A stretch of 64,000 bases of DNA, taken from assembly GCF_013386115.1 (NCBI RefSeq), contig NZ_JACAOR010000010.1:124001-188000 (forward strand), written 5' to 3'. This DNA is from Pseudomonas gingeri (GTDB taxonomy: Bacteria > Pseudomonadota > Gammaproteobacteria > Pseudomonadales > Pseudomonadaceae). The notes under the pieces are model-generated. The model saw nothing but the letters and a program-made list of their open reading frames with translations, was not told where the DNA came from and made no database searches. Of this stretch, positions 1 through 10,884 are shown one piece after another; position 1 is the first letter of the stretch; each line of letters begins with the position of its first letter. The translations under genes and the position numbers were made by a program.

Positions 1-1000
1 TGTGCACATGCCGCAGCGGTTCGTCCGGCTTGAACTGGCTGAAGTCGATCCCGGTCCAGCCGGAGATCAGCGCCATGGCGCCCTCGTAACTGACGTAGGA
101 TTTGTATTCCTCGAACTTGGCCTTGGCCTTGGCGTCGGTTTCGCCGAGGATCACGGTCTGCAGGTTGAAAATCAGGATGCTGTGGGGATCCCGCCCCGCC
201 TCGGCCGCGCGCCGACGGATATCGGCCACGACCTTCTTCAGCAGCACCTTGGACGGCGCGGCGACGAATACGCATTCGGCATGCTCGGCGGCGAACTGCT
301 TGCCCCGGCTCGACGCACCGGCCTGGTAGAGCACCGGTGTACGCTGCGGCGACGGCTCGCACAGGTGAATGCCGGGCACCTGGAAGTGTTTGCCCAAGTG
401 CTGGATCTCGTGGATCTTGCTCGGATCGCTGAACAGCTTGCGCTCGCGATCGCGCAGGATCGCGCCGTCTTCCCAACTGCCTTCCCAGAGCTTGTAGCAG
501 ACCTCCAGGTACTCTTCGGCATAGTCATAACGCGCGTCATGTTCGGTCTGGGCGCGCTGGCCGAGGTTCTTCGCCCCGCTCTCCAGGTAGGAGGTGACGA
601 TATTCCAGCCGGCACGGCCCTTGGTCAGGTGGTCGAGGGTCGACAGGCGACGGGCGAACGGATACGGGTGCTCGAACGACAACGAAGCGGTCAGGCCGAA
701 CCCCAGGTGCTCGGTCACCAGCGCCATCGGCGGGATCAGTTGCAGCGGGTCGTTGACCGGCACCTGTGCGGCCTGGCGGATCGCCGCGTCACCGTTGCCG
801 TTGTAGACGTCGTAGATACCCAGCACATCGGCGATGAACAGGCCGTCGAACTTGCCGCGCTCGAGGATTTTCGCCAGGTCGGTCCAGTACTCCAGGTCCT
901 TGTACTGCCAGGAACGATCCCGTGGATGGGCCCACAACCCCGGGGACTGGTGTCCCACGCAGTTCATGTCGAAGGCATTGAGACGGATTTCACGGGACAT
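1..1000 (-). CDS. LLM-class flavin-dependent monooxygenase (NtaA/SnaA/DszA family), 3' end outside window
   Basis: The ATG is at 1000-998 and the frame stays open to the window edge, giving 333 visible residues of a family usually near 450. The start MSREIRLNAFDMNC, then LEYWTDLAKILERGKFDGLF, SLSFEHPYPFARRLSTLDH and GRAGWNIVTS, are typical of FMNH2-dependent two-component monooxygenases that attack sulfonates, sulfones or aminopolycarboxylates. An AGGAG site precedes the ATG. The start overlaps the end of the upstream gene by 11 nt, so it is the third visible gene of a leftward operon. The SfnB-like neighbour and sigma-54 promoter suggest a role in releasing sulfur from organosulfur compounds. 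The exact substrate cannot be read from sequence. Confidence 0.88.
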   Translation of the reverse strand, partial: MSREIRLNAFDMNCVGHQSPGLWAHPRDRSWQYKDLEYWTDLAKILERGKFDGLFIADVLGIYDVYNGNGDAAIRQAAQVPVNDPLQLIPPMALVTEHLGFGLTASLSFEHPYPFARRLSTLDHLTKGRAGWNIVTSYLESGAKNLGQRAQTEHDARYDYAEEYLEVCYKLWEGSWEDGAILRDRERKLFSDPSKIHEIQHLGKHFQVPGIHLCEPSPQRTPVLYQAGASSRGKQFAAEHAECVFVAAPSKVLLKKVVADIRRRAAEAGRDPHSILIFNLQTVILGETDAKAKAKFEEYKSYVSYEGAMALISGWTGIDFSQFKPDEPLRHVH

Positions 1001-1445
1001 CGACAGCACTCCTGGAACGGTCAGGCACCACGCCGTTGAGGCGGAAGTTGCCAATCAGCGTGTATTTCAGATGCAGGGGGTCTTGCAGCGGATCATGGCC
1101 GGACGTCAGTTGCGCCCGCTGCCCGGTCAGCGCCCATTCGACATTGCCGACCTGTTGCAGGGCATCGGCACTGGCAATCGCCGCTTCGGTGGCGGCAATG
1201 ATCTTCTCGGCGTCGTCCTGCGGGCCGACGGCAAAGCGCTCGGCGCGCTCGATCAGCGCGGCGGCCACCTCGATGCGAATCTGCAGGTCGCCGAACTGGC
1301 CGATCACCTGCGGGTCTTGTGCCTGCCGCGGCTGGGCACGCACGGCGGCGAGGGTACGCTCGAGCCCGGCGCGGGCCGCCAGCAGGTCATCGCCGGCACG
1401 GGTCAGCGAGGCATCATGGGCAATCGAATGATTCAATGCGTTCAT
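990..1445 (-). CDS. Short protein matching only the C-terminal domain of SfnB-type acyl-CoA dehydrogenases
   Basis: The protein has 151 residues from ATG 1445, with AGGAG six nt upstream; a GTG lies one codon earlier. It aligns by eye with the last ~120 residues of the neighbouring SfnB-like protein: both have DP..xxxGDLxxR, an Ala/Glu-rich helical stretch, and the tail DP..xKYxLIGNxxLNGVxP. It lacks the N-terminal and beta domains that make the flavin pocket. It therefore cannot be a complete dehydrogenase. It could be a helper subunit of the monooxygenase system or a relic of a duplicated gene. A clean start, its own ribosome site and tight overlap with the next gene argue that it is translated. 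Confidence 0.7.
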   Translation of the reverse strand: MNALNHSIAHDASLTRAGDDLLAARAGLERTLAAVRAQPRQAQDPQVIGQFGDLQIRIEVAAALIERAERFAVGPQDDAEKIIAATEAAIASADALQQVGNVEWALTGQRAQLTSGHDPLQDPLHLKYTLIGNFRLNGVVPDRSRSAVDVP

Positions 1446-1454
1446 CACGAACTC

Positions 1455-2657
1455 CTAGTTCCAGGCATGCCGGGCCGGCTTGACGCCGTTGAGCAGGTAG
1501 TTGCCGATCAGGTGGTACTTCCAGCGCGCCGGATCATGCAGGGTGTGGGTCCGGGCGTTGCGCCAGTGGCGATCGAGGTTGTGCTTGCCGAGCACCGAGC
1601 GGGTCCCGGCCAGTTCGAACAGCTTGCTGCTGGCGAGCAACGCGGTTTCGGCCGACAGCACCTTGGCCTGGGCCACCACCACGGAAGCCTGCGCCACACT
1701 GTCCGCACTCGGCTGTGCGAGCGCGTGGTCCACCGCCCGCCCGGCCTTTTCCAGGATCGCTTCGGTGCCGTGCACCCGCCATTCCAGGTCGCCGATGGCC
1801 GCGAGGCTGAACGGATCCTGCCAGCCATGCTCCTGCTGGCTGTCGATCCAGGGTCGGGCCTGGCGGGCGTGACGCTTGGTTTCTTCGAGGGCACCGAGGG
1901 CGATGCCGGTGTCGACGGCAGCCTGGATGATCTGCGAGATCGGGCCGTTGGCGGTCGGCTGGTCAAAGGCCTGATGGGCCGGGATGACGCTGCTGCGCGG
2001 CACCCTGACGTTGACGAACAAGGCATTGCCGCTGGCGGTGGTGCGTTGGCCAAAACCGTCCCAGTTGTCGACGATGGTCAGGCCCGGGGCATTGCGTTCG
2101 ACAAAGGCGATCTGTGCGTTGCCCGCTTCGTCCAGGCCGACCACCGGGACGATATGGGCGAACAAGGCGCCGGTGCAGTAGAACTTCTCGCCGTCGATAT
2201 AGGCCGTGTCGCCCTCGAAGCGGATACGGGTATCGAAGGTCCCGGCATTCTTGCTCTTGGCTTCGGAGAAGGCATTGCCGAAGCGGTAGCCCTCCAGCAC
2301 CTTGGCGAAGTAGTGACGCTTCTGCTCCTCGCTGGCGGTCTGCAACAGGATATCGAGTACGCCGAGGTGGTTCTGCGGGATCTGGCCGAGGGACGAGTCG
2401 GCTGCCGAAATGATCTTGATCACTTCGGCCACCGTTACATAGGACACCCCGGCACCACCGTAGGCCTTGGGCACGGTGATGGCCCACAGGCCGCTGGCGG
2501 CGAATTCATCGAGTTCGGCAGCGGGCAGGCGTCGTTCACGGTCGCGTACGCCCGCCTCGACGGCGAAACGCGCGGCGAGGGTCCTGGCGGCGGCAATCGC
2601 CTCTTCATCCGAACGGATGACATGGGCGGTGTAGGTGGGTTTGGCGGCAGTTGTCAT
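1455..2657 (-). CDS. sfnB: SfnB-family sulfur-acquisition oxidoreductase (acyl-CoA dehydrogenase fold)
   Basis: The protein has 400 residues. The chosen ATG at 2657 (MTTAAKPTYTAHVIR) has GGAG upstream; the longer frame to 2729 starts inside the promoter. Order of regions: N-terminal helical domain (LWAITVPKAYGGAGVSY, ~57-73), middle domain with SEAKSKNAGTFDTR (~131-144), and C-terminal helical domain ending KYHLIGNYLLNGVKPARHAWN. The family is flavin-dependent and includes DszC- and SfnB-type enzymes used with reduced flavin to oxidise sulfones or related compounds. It is the first gene of the operon, 40 nt below a predicted sigma-54 start, in line with SfnR-type control of sulfur-starvation genes in Pseudomonas. 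Confidence 0.85.
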   Translation of the reverse strand: MTTAAKPTYTAHVIRSDEEAIAAARTLAARFAVEAGVRDRERRLPAAELDEFAASGLWAITVPKAYGGAGVSYVTVAEVIKIISAADSSLGQIPQNHLGVLDILLQTASEEQKRHYFAKVLEGYRFGNAFSEAKSKNAGTFDTRIRFEGDTAYIDGEKFYCTGALFAHIVPVVGLDEAGNAQIAFVERNAPGLTIVDNWDGFGQRTTASGNALFVNVRVPRSSVIPAHQAFDQPTANGPISQIIQAAVDTGIALGALEETKRHARQARPWIDSQQEHGWQDPFSLAAIGDLEWRVHGTEAILEKAGRAVDHALAQPSADSVAQASVVVAQAKVLSAETALLASSKLFELAGTRSVLGKHNLDRHWRNARTHTLHDPARWKYHLIGNYLLNGVKPARHAWN

Positions 2658-2707
2658 AGACCGACTCCAGAGTCCTGGTGAGTGCGAAAAACGCATGCAC
2701 AGGACAT

Positions 2708-2723
2708 AGCAGGAGCCATGCCA
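2708..2723 (-). promoter_or_regulatory. Predicted sigma-54 (-24/-12) promoter of the sfnB operon
   Basis: Read leftward, the sequence is TGGCATGGCTCCTGCT. It has the invariant GG and GC pairs with exactly ten bases between them, close to the TGGCACG-N4-TTGCW consensus. It lies about 50 nt before the sfnB ATG. The upstream stretch to ~2790 is AT-rich, as expected for IHF bending. Sigma-54 control through SfnR is established for sulfone-use genes in P. putida; its use here is inferred. Confidence 0.6.
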
Positions 2724-2806
2724 TAACAAATAATCAATAAAAATCAGCTAGTTACAATTAAAACCTAGAAATCACTACAAGCAAAAAACAGCAAACTGTC
2801 CATCAA

Positions 2807-2824
2807 CTGTTGCTGGGCCAACAG
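2807..2824 (-). terminator. Candidate hairpin after the XRE/cupin regulator
   Basis: Arms CTGTTG and CAACAG (6 bp, 6-nt loop) lie 11 nt past the regulator stop. A short T run appears only ~20 nt further on. This is a weak candidate and might also be an activator site for the sfnB promoter. Confidence 0.3.
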
Positions 2825-2834
2825 CACCCGCGGT

Positions 2835-3410
2835 CTAGATCACCACATTGCGCACAAACCGCGCTGCCACCTCGCCATCGTTGCGATAGCCATGGGGTTG
2901 GTTGCTGGCGAACATGAAGAACTCGCCGGCATGGATCTGCTGCTCCTGTTCGCCGAGCAACAGTGTCAGGCATCCCTCGAAAACGTACAGTTGCTCGCTC
3001 CAGCCATCGCCGTCGGGCTCGGAGTGGTAGCGTTCGCCCGGTTCCAGGCGCCATTCCCAGAGTTCCACCTCGCGGCTGGCCACCGCCTTCGCCAGCAGTA
3101 CCGCCTTGCTCCCGGGAATCAGTCCGGCCCACGCCAGCTCGTTGATACGGCTCGGGTCACGGGCCTCCGGGGCCTGGATCAGGTCGCTGAAGGCCACGTC
3201 GAGGGCTTCGGCCACCCGGTCGAGGGTGGTCAGGCTGACGTTCTTTTCCCCGGCCTCGATGGCCACCAGCATCCGCCGGCTGACCCCGGATTTCTCCGAC
3301 AGCGCGGTCTGGCTCAACTGGGCCTCATGCCGCAGGCGTCGCACATTCTGACTGACGTGCTGCAGGACCGAGGCGCGTTGCGAAGTTTCTTTGTGCACTA
3401 TATTGCTCAC
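2835..3410 (-). CDS. XRE-family regulator with C-terminal cupin domain
   Basis: The protein has 191 residues. A helix-turn-helix domain spans ~15-72 (VRRLRHEAQLSQTALSEKSG, VSRRMLVAIEAGEKN, TLDRVAEALDVAFSDL). A cupin fold follows at ~110-190 (LEPGERYHSEPD, EQLYVFEGCLTLLLGEQEQ, GEFFMFASNQPHGYRND). The cupin half of this family senses a small ligand. It is divergent from the EamA exporter gene with a perfect 12-bp palindrome between them, so it probably controls that exporter and itself. The ligand is unknown. Confidence 0.88.
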   Translation of the reverse strand: MSNIVHKETSQRASVLQHVSQNVRRLRHEAQLSQTALSEKSGVSRRMLVAIEAGEKNVSLTTLDRVAEALDVAFSDLIQAPEARDPSRINELAWAGLIPGSKAVLLAKAVASREVELWEWRLEPGERYHSEPDGDGWSEQLYVFEGCLTLLLGEQEQQIHAGEFFMFASNQPHGYRNDGEVAARFVRNVVI

Positions 3411-3423
3411 TTAGTGGGTTTGC

Positions 3424-3435
3424 GCAGTATACTGC
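3424..3435. promoter_or_regulatory. Perfect 12-bp palindrome GCAGTATACTGC between divergent regulator and exporter
   Basis: GCAGTATACTGC equals its own reverse complement. It sits 14 nt upstream of the regulator start and 17-47 nt before the two possible exporter starts, overlapping a possible -10 (AGTATACT). It is the natural operator candidate for the XRE/cupin regulator. Confidence 0.5.
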
Positions 3436-3481
3436 CCAGCTCCGGCGCATTGTGCGTCTCACCCAGGTAGCGCGCAAGGCC

Positions 3482-4432
3482 ATGACTCCGGTGAAATCCA
3501 ACAGCTTGTTACCTTCGACCCTGCGGTTCAGCAAAGCCGAGTGCGTGCTGATCCTGATCACCATGATCTGGGGCGGCACTTTCCTGCTGGTGCAGAACGC
3601 CATGACCGTCAGCGGGCCGATGTTTTTCGTCGGCCTGCGATTTGCCGCGGCGGCCTGCATCGTCGCCCTGTTTTCGGCGCGCAGCCTGCGGGGCATGACC
3701 GCTTTCGAGATGAAGGCCGGGATCTTTATCGGCACCGCGATCATGCTCGGCTATGGCTTGCAAACCGTGGGCCTGCAGAGCATTCCCAGCAGCCAGTCGG
3801 CGTTTATCACCGCGCTCTATGTGCCTTTCGTGCCGCTGCTGCAATGGCTGGTGCTGGGCAAGCGACCGGGGCTGATGCCGAGCATCGGCATCATGCTGGC
3901 CTTTACCGGGCTGATGTTGCTGTCCGGGCCGAACGGCGCCCAGCTGAAGTTCAGCCCAGGGGAAATCGCCACCATCATCAGCGCCATCGCCATTGCCGCC
4001 GAGATCATCCTGATCAGCAACTATGCGGGCAAGGTCGATGTGCGTCGCGTCACCGTGGTGCAACTGGGCACCGCCTCGGTGCTGGCGTTCCTGATGATCG
4101 TCCCGACCCAGGAGCAGCTGCCGCAGTTTTCCTGGCTGCTGCTGGTCAGCGCGGTCGGCCTGGGCGCGGCCAGCGCGGCGATCCAGGTGGCGATGAACTG
4201 GGCACAGAAGAGTGTTTCGCCGACCCGCGCGACCTTGATCTATGCCGGCGAGCCGGTCTGGGCCGGGATCGCCGGGCGCCTGGCGGGTGAGCGCCTGCCG
4301 GGGCTGGCGCTGGTCGGGGCGGCCCTGATCGTCGCGGCGGTGATTGTCAGCGAGCTGAAGACCAAGGGCAAAGCGGCCGAGCCAGCCGAGGACGAGGTCG
4401 AGAGCGAGGCGCTGGACTCGAACAACCCCTAG
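3482..4432 (+). CDS. EamA/DMT-family membrane transporter
   Basis: The protein has about 316 residues from ATG 3482. A GTG at 3452 is in frame, and neither start has a good ribosome site. Ten hydrophobic segments form two EamA repeats, beginning CVLILITMIWGGTFLLVQNA and, in the second half, GEIATIISAIAIAAEIILIS. A charged tail closes the protein. Members of this family export amino acids or other metabolites at the inner membrane. The substrate is not determined. Regulation by the divergent XRE/cupin protein is inferred from position. Confidence 0.88.
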   Translation: MTPVKSNSLLPSTLRFSKAECVLILITMIWGGTFLLVQNAMTVSGPMFFVGLRFAAAACIVALFSARSLRGMTAFEMKAGIFIGTAIMLGYGLQTVGLQSIPSSQSAFITALYVPFVPLLQWLVLGKRPGLMPSIGIMLAFTGLMLLSGPNGAQLKFSPGEIATIISAIAIAAEIILISNYAGKVDVRRVTVVQLGTASVLAFLMIVPTQEQLPQFSWLLLVSAVGLGAASAAIQVAMNWAQKSVSPTRATLIYAGEPVWAGIAGRLAGERLPGLALVGAALIVAAVIVSELKTKGKAAEPAEDEVESEALDSNNP

Positions 4433-4437
4433 CCTTT

Positions 4438-4556
4438 GATCGTTCCCACGTCGAGGCGTTGGCGTGGGAATGCCTCACTGGACGCTCCGCGTCCGCCCTT
4501 GAGGTGACGCAGAGCGTCACAGGCTGCATTCCCCCGCAGAGCGTGGGAACGATCAG
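4438..4556. repeat. MITE-like dispersed repeat, copy 1
   Basis: This ~119-bp element is bounded by inverted ends GATCGTTCCCACG and CGTGGGAACGATC, with an inner hairpin around TGACGCAGAGCGTCA. It is nearly the same as the element at 60934-61070. No coding capacity. Such non-autonomous repeats are common between genes in fluorescent pseudomonads. It fills much of the gap between the EamA gene and the Mrp operon. Confidence 0.75.
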
Positions 4557-4691
4557 TTGCATGTAAGTGATTTCAACCATGCATATCAGGCATTTACCGC
4601 CTACCTTGTAGGATTCTGCGACAGCTTGTGGGTTGGTGATCCGGAGCCAGCCACGTATGATCCTTCGCAAACTCCTGCAGATTAGAAGCCT

Positions 4692-7627
<2,936 letters not shown>

Positions 7628-7628
<1 letters not shown>

Positions 7629-7972
7629 TGGAAGAAGTCATTGCAATTGCCATCGGCGTGCTCGCCGCCTCCGGTGTCTGGCTGATCCTGCGGCCACGGA
7701 CCTTCCAGGTGGTGATGGGCCTGTGCCTGCTGTCCTATGGGGTCAACCTGTTCATCTTCAGCATGGGCAGCCTGTTTATCGGCAAGGAGCCGATCATCAA
7801 GGACGGCGTGCCCCAGGACCTGCTCAACTACACCGACCCGCTGCCCCAGGCCCTGGTGCTGACGGCGATTGTCATCAGCTTCGCCATGACCGCGCTGTTC
7901 CTCGTGGTGCTGCTGGCCTCGCGCGGTTTGACCGGTACCGACCATGTCGACGGCCGGGAGCCCAAGGAATGA
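7628..7972 (+). CDS. mrpC: Mrp antiporter subunit C (NuoK-like)
   Basis: The protein has 114 residues and three membrane segments: EVIAIAIGVLAASGVWLILR, VVMGLCLLSYGVNLFIFSMG, and ALVLTAIVISFAMTALFLVV. The ATG overlaps the mrpA stop by one base (TGATG). MrpC resembles complex I subunit NuoK; the conserved DPLPQALVLTAIVI block is present. It is an integral part of the antiporter complex and is translated from the same message. Confidence 0.96.
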
Positions 7973-9648
7973 ACCTGATGCCGCACCTGATCGTCGCCCC
8001 CATCCTGCTGCCGCTGCTGACGGCGGCCGTGATGTTGATGCTCGGCGAGAAACACCGCCCGCTCAAGGCCCGCATCAACCTGGTGTCGAGCCTGCTCGGC
8101 CTGGGTATTTCCGTGCTGTTGCTGATCGGCGCGCAACAAACCTCGGAGCCGGCCTCCATCGGCGTGTACCTGCCGGGCAACTGGCAGGCACCGTTCGGCA
8201 TCGTGCTGGTGGCCGACCGCCTGTCAGCATTGATGCTGGTGCTCACCGGGATCATCGGCGTCAGCGCCCTGCTGTTCGCCATGGCCCGCTGGGACCGCGC
8301 CGGCGCCAGCTTCCACGCGCTGTTCCAGATCCAGCTGATGGGCCTCTACGGCGCCTTCCTGACCGCCGACCTGTTCAACCTGTTCGTGTTCTTCGAAGTG
8401 CTGCTGGCGGCTTCCTATGGCTTGATCCTGCACGGTTCCGGCCGGGCACGGGTGTCTTCGGGCCTGCACTACATCGCGATCAACCTGCTGGCCTCGTCGC
8501 TGTTCCTGATCGGCGCGGCGATGGTCTATGGCGTCACCGGCACCCTGAACATGGCCGACCTGGCCCTGAAGATCCCGCTGGTGCCGGAAGCCGATCGCGG
8601 CCTGCTGCATGCCGGCGCGGCGATTCTTGCCGTGGCGTTCCTGGCCAAGGCCGGAATGTGGCCGCTGAACTTCTGGCTGGTGCCGGCCTATTCCTCGGCC
8701 AGCGCGCCAGTGGCGGCGATGTTCGCGATCATGACCAAGGTTGGCGTCTATACCCTGCTGCGCCTGTGGACCCTGCTGTTCTCCGGCCAGGCCGGGGCTT
8801 CGGCGTATTTCGGCGGCGACTGGCTGATCTACGGAGGCATGGCGACCATCGCCTGCGCCGCCGTGGCGATCCTCGCCGCCCAGCGCCTGGAACGCATGGC
8901 CAGCCTGAGCATCCTGGTATCGGCGGGAATCCTGCTGTCGGCGGTCGGTTTCGCCCAGCCGAGCCTGACCGCGGGCGCGCTGTTCTACCTGGTCAGCTCG
9001 ACCCTGGCGCTGAGCGCGCTGTTCCTCCTGGCCGAACTGATCGAGCGCTCGCGTTCGGCCAACGAGCTACCGCTGGACGAGGATATCGACCCGCTGCCGC
9101 GGCCACTGGAGTCCCTGCATCCACGCCCCGGCACCAACCTCGACGACGAACAGAATGTGGTGGTCGGCCAGGTGATTCCGTGGACCATGGCCTTTCTCGG
9201 CTTGAGTTTCATCGCCTGCGCGCTGCTGATCATCGGCATGCCGCCGCTGTCCGGCTTCATCGCCAAGCTGAGCCTGCTCAGCGCCCTGCTCAACCCGCTG
9301 GGCCTGGGTCATGAGGCGCCGATCTCGCCGGCGGCCTGGGGCCTGCTGGCGCTGCTGGTGTTGTCCGGCCTGGCCTCGCTGGTGGCCTTCTCGCGCATGG
9401 GCGTGCAACGTTTCTGGACCCCGGCGGATCGTCCGTCGCCGACGCTGCGACGCTTCGAGTGCCTGCCCATCGTCGCCCTGCTCGGCCTGTGCATCCTGCT
9501 GACGGTCAAGGCTGAACCCCTGTTGCGCTACACCCAGGCCGCCGCCGACAGCCTGAACAACCCCGAGCAGTATGTCATGGCGGTACTGGCGACCCGTGCG
9601 GTGCCCAGTCCGCAAAGCCAGGTCGCGGCGCTGGAGGTGCAGCCATGA
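7969..9648 (+). CDS. mrpD: Mrp antiporter subunit D (NuoN/NuoM-like)
   Basis: The protein has 559 residues from ATG 7969 (MNLMPHLIVAPILLPLL), overlapping the mrpC stop by 4 nt. It is the second proton-translocating antiporter-like subunit: LYGAFLTADLFNLFVFFEVL, AKAGMWPLNFWLVPAYSSAS and IIGMPPLSGFIAKLSLL are family signatures. A hydrophilic loop near 365-395 (LPLDEDIDPLPRPLESLHPR) is seen in the proteobacterial form. It is a multi-span inner-membrane protein. Confidence 0.96.
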   Translation: MNLMPHLIVAPILLPLLTAAVMLMLGEKHRPLKARINLVSSLLGLGISVLLLIGAQQTSEPASIGVYLPGNWQAPFGIVLVADRLSALMLVLTGIIGVSALLFAMARWDRAGASFHALFQIQLMGLYGAFLTADLFNLFVFFEVLLAASYGLILHGSGRARVSSGLHYIAINLLASSLFLIGAAMVYGVTGTLNMADLALKIPLVPEADRGLLHAGAAILAVAFLAKAGMWPLNFWLVPAYSSASAPVAAMFAIMTKVGVYTLLRLWTLLFSGQAGASAYFGGDWLIYGGMATIACAAVAILAAQRLERMASLSILVSAGILLSAVGFAQPSLTAGALFYLVSSTLALSALFLLAELIERSRSANELPLDEDIDPLPRPLESLHPRPGTNLDDEQNVVVGQVIPWTMAFLGLSFIACALLIIGMPPLSGFIAKLSLLSALLNPLGLGHEAPISPAAWGLLALLVLSGLASLVAFSRMGVQRFWTPADRPSPTLRRFECLPIVALLGLCILLTVKAEPLLRYTQAAADSLNNPEQYVMAVLATRAVPSPQSQVAALEVQP

Positions 9649-10133
9649 AACGCCTGTTCCCCGCGCCCTGGCTGTCCCTGGCGCTGTGGCTGCTGTGGCT
9701 GGTGCTGAACCTGTCGGTCAGCCCCGGCAACCTGCTGCTCGGCGCCGCCCTGGGCTTCTGTGCGCCACTGATGATGGCGCCGCTGCGACCGCTGCCGATC
9801 CGTATTCGCCGGCCCTGGGTGATCCTGCGCCTGTTCCTGCGGGTGGGAGTCGATGTGATCGCCTCCAACCTGGCCGTCGGCTGGGGCGTGCTGAATGCCG
9901 GACGGCGTCCGCCACGCTCGGCCTTCATCAAGGTGCCGCTGGACCTGCGCGATGCCAACGGCCTGGCCGCGCTGTCGATGATCTGCACGGTGATTCCCGG
10001 CACGGTGTGGTCCGAACTGGCGCTGGACCGCAGCGTCCTGCTGCTGCATGTGTTCGACCTGGACGAAGAGACGGCGTTTATCCGGCACTTCAAGGCCACC
10101 TACGAACGCCCCCTGATGGAGATCTTCGAATGA
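9645..10133 (+). CDS. mrpE: Mrp antiporter subunit E
   Basis: The protein has 162 residues. N-terminal membrane segments (LSLALWLLWLVLNLSVSPGN) are followed by a conserved soluble part with ANGLAALSMICTVIPGTVW and LLHVFDLDEE. The start overlaps the mrpD stop (ATGA). MrpE is needed for assembly or stability of the complex rather than for ion transfer. Confidence 0.95.
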   Translation: MKRLFPAPWLSLALWLLWLVLNLSVSPGNLLLGAALGFCAPLMMAPLRPLPIRIRRPWVILRLFLRVGVDVIASNLAVGWGVLNAGRRPPRSAFIKVPLDLRDANGLAALSMICTVIPGTVWSELALDRSVLLLHVFDLDEETAFIRHFKATYERPLMEIFE

Positions 10134-10408
10134 GTGACTTGCTCGCCAACGCGATCCTGTTCAGCCTGTTCATCTTCAGCGTGGCCCTGGTCCTGACCGT
10201 GGTCCGGCTGTTCAAGGGGCCCTCGGCGCAAGACCGGGTCCTGGCCCTCGACTACCTGTACCTCATCGCCATGCTGATGATGCTGGTGCTGGGCATCCGC
10301 TATGCCAGTGACACCTACTTCGAGGCGGCGCTGCTGATTGCCCTGTTCGGCTTTGTCGGCTCCTTTGCCCTGGCCAAATTCCTCCTGCGCGGCGAGGTGA
10401 TCGAATGA
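10130..10408 (+). CDS. mrpF: Mrp antiporter subunit F
   Basis: The protein has 92 residues from ATG 10130, overlapping the mrpE stop by 4 nt. Three membrane spans, with RLFKGPSAQDRVLALDYLYL between the first and second, mark MrpF. In better-studied Mrp systems this subunit is required for Na+ efflux. Confidence 0.95.
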   Translation: MSDLLANAILFSLFIFSVALVLTVVRLFKGPSAQDRVLALDYLYLIAMLMMLVLGIRYASDTYFEAALLIALFGFVGSFALAKFLLRGEVIE

Positions 10409-10764
10409 ACGAATTGTCCCTGTGGATCGAGATTCCGGTGGCCGTGCTGCTGGTGCTCAGCAGCCTGTTCGCCCTGTGCGGGGCCATCGGCCTGCTGCGC
10501 ATGAAGGACTTCTTCCAGCGCATGCATCCGCCGGCCCTGGCCTCGACCATCGGCGCCTGGTGCGTGGCCCTGGCCTCGATCCTGTACTTTTCGGCGCTCA
10601 AGTCGGAACCGGTGATCCACGCCTGGTTGATCCCGATCCTGCTGTCGATCACGGTGCCGGTGACCACCTTGCTGCTGGCCCGTACCGGACTGTTCCGCAA
10701 GCGCATGGCCGGCGACGATGTGCCAGCGGAAGTCAGCAGCGGCCGTACCGAAGGCGGCAGCTGA
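10405..10764 (+). CDS. mrpG: Mrp antiporter subunit G
   Basis: The protein has 119 residues. It has three membrane segments and the MrpG core GAIGLLRMKDFFQRMHPPAL. The start overlaps the mrpF stop by 4 nt, and it closes the six-gene operon. A hydrophilic tail follows residue ~100. Hairpins at 10824-10878 lie downstream, before the convergent catalase gene. Confidence 0.95.
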   Translation: MNELSLWIEIPVAVLLVLSSLFALCGAIGLLRMKDFFQRMHPPALASTIGAWCVALASILYFSALKSEPVIHAWLIPILLSITVPVTTLLLARTGLFRKRMAGDDVPAEVSSGRTEGGS

Positions 10765-10823
10765 TTTGTCGACTCCCCCCCTCTTCCCTGCGGCACCTGG
10801 GTTATCGATGCAACACCTGCCCC

Positions 10824-10848
10824 TGTGGGAGCGGGCTTGTCTCCCACA
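10824..10848. repeat. REP-type palindrome TGTGGGAG/CTCCCACA
   Basis: Perfect 8-bp arms enclose CGGGCTTGT, the usual core of Pseudomonas REP sequences. It lies between the convergent mrpG and catalase genes. Confidence 0.75.
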
Positions 10849-10850
10849 AT

Positions 10851-10878
10851 AAGGTCGATGCAAAGAACCATCGACCTT
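10851..10878. terminator. Perfect 10-bp inverted repeat between convergent genes
   Basis: AAGGTCGATG pairs with CATCGACCTT around an 8-nt loop, 7 nt past the catalase stop. It has no long U tract. It probably ends both converging messages. Confidence 0.55.
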
Positions 10879-10884
10879 CGAACT

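Noticed and set aside
834..2681. 615-codon open frame on the plus strand
   Set aside because: Antisense to the sfnB-type gene and its two operon partners; composition typical of a shadow frame.
4347..4670. 107-codon minus-strand frame before the Mrp operon
   Set aside because: It runs through the dispersed repeat and has no ribosome site or recognisable domain.
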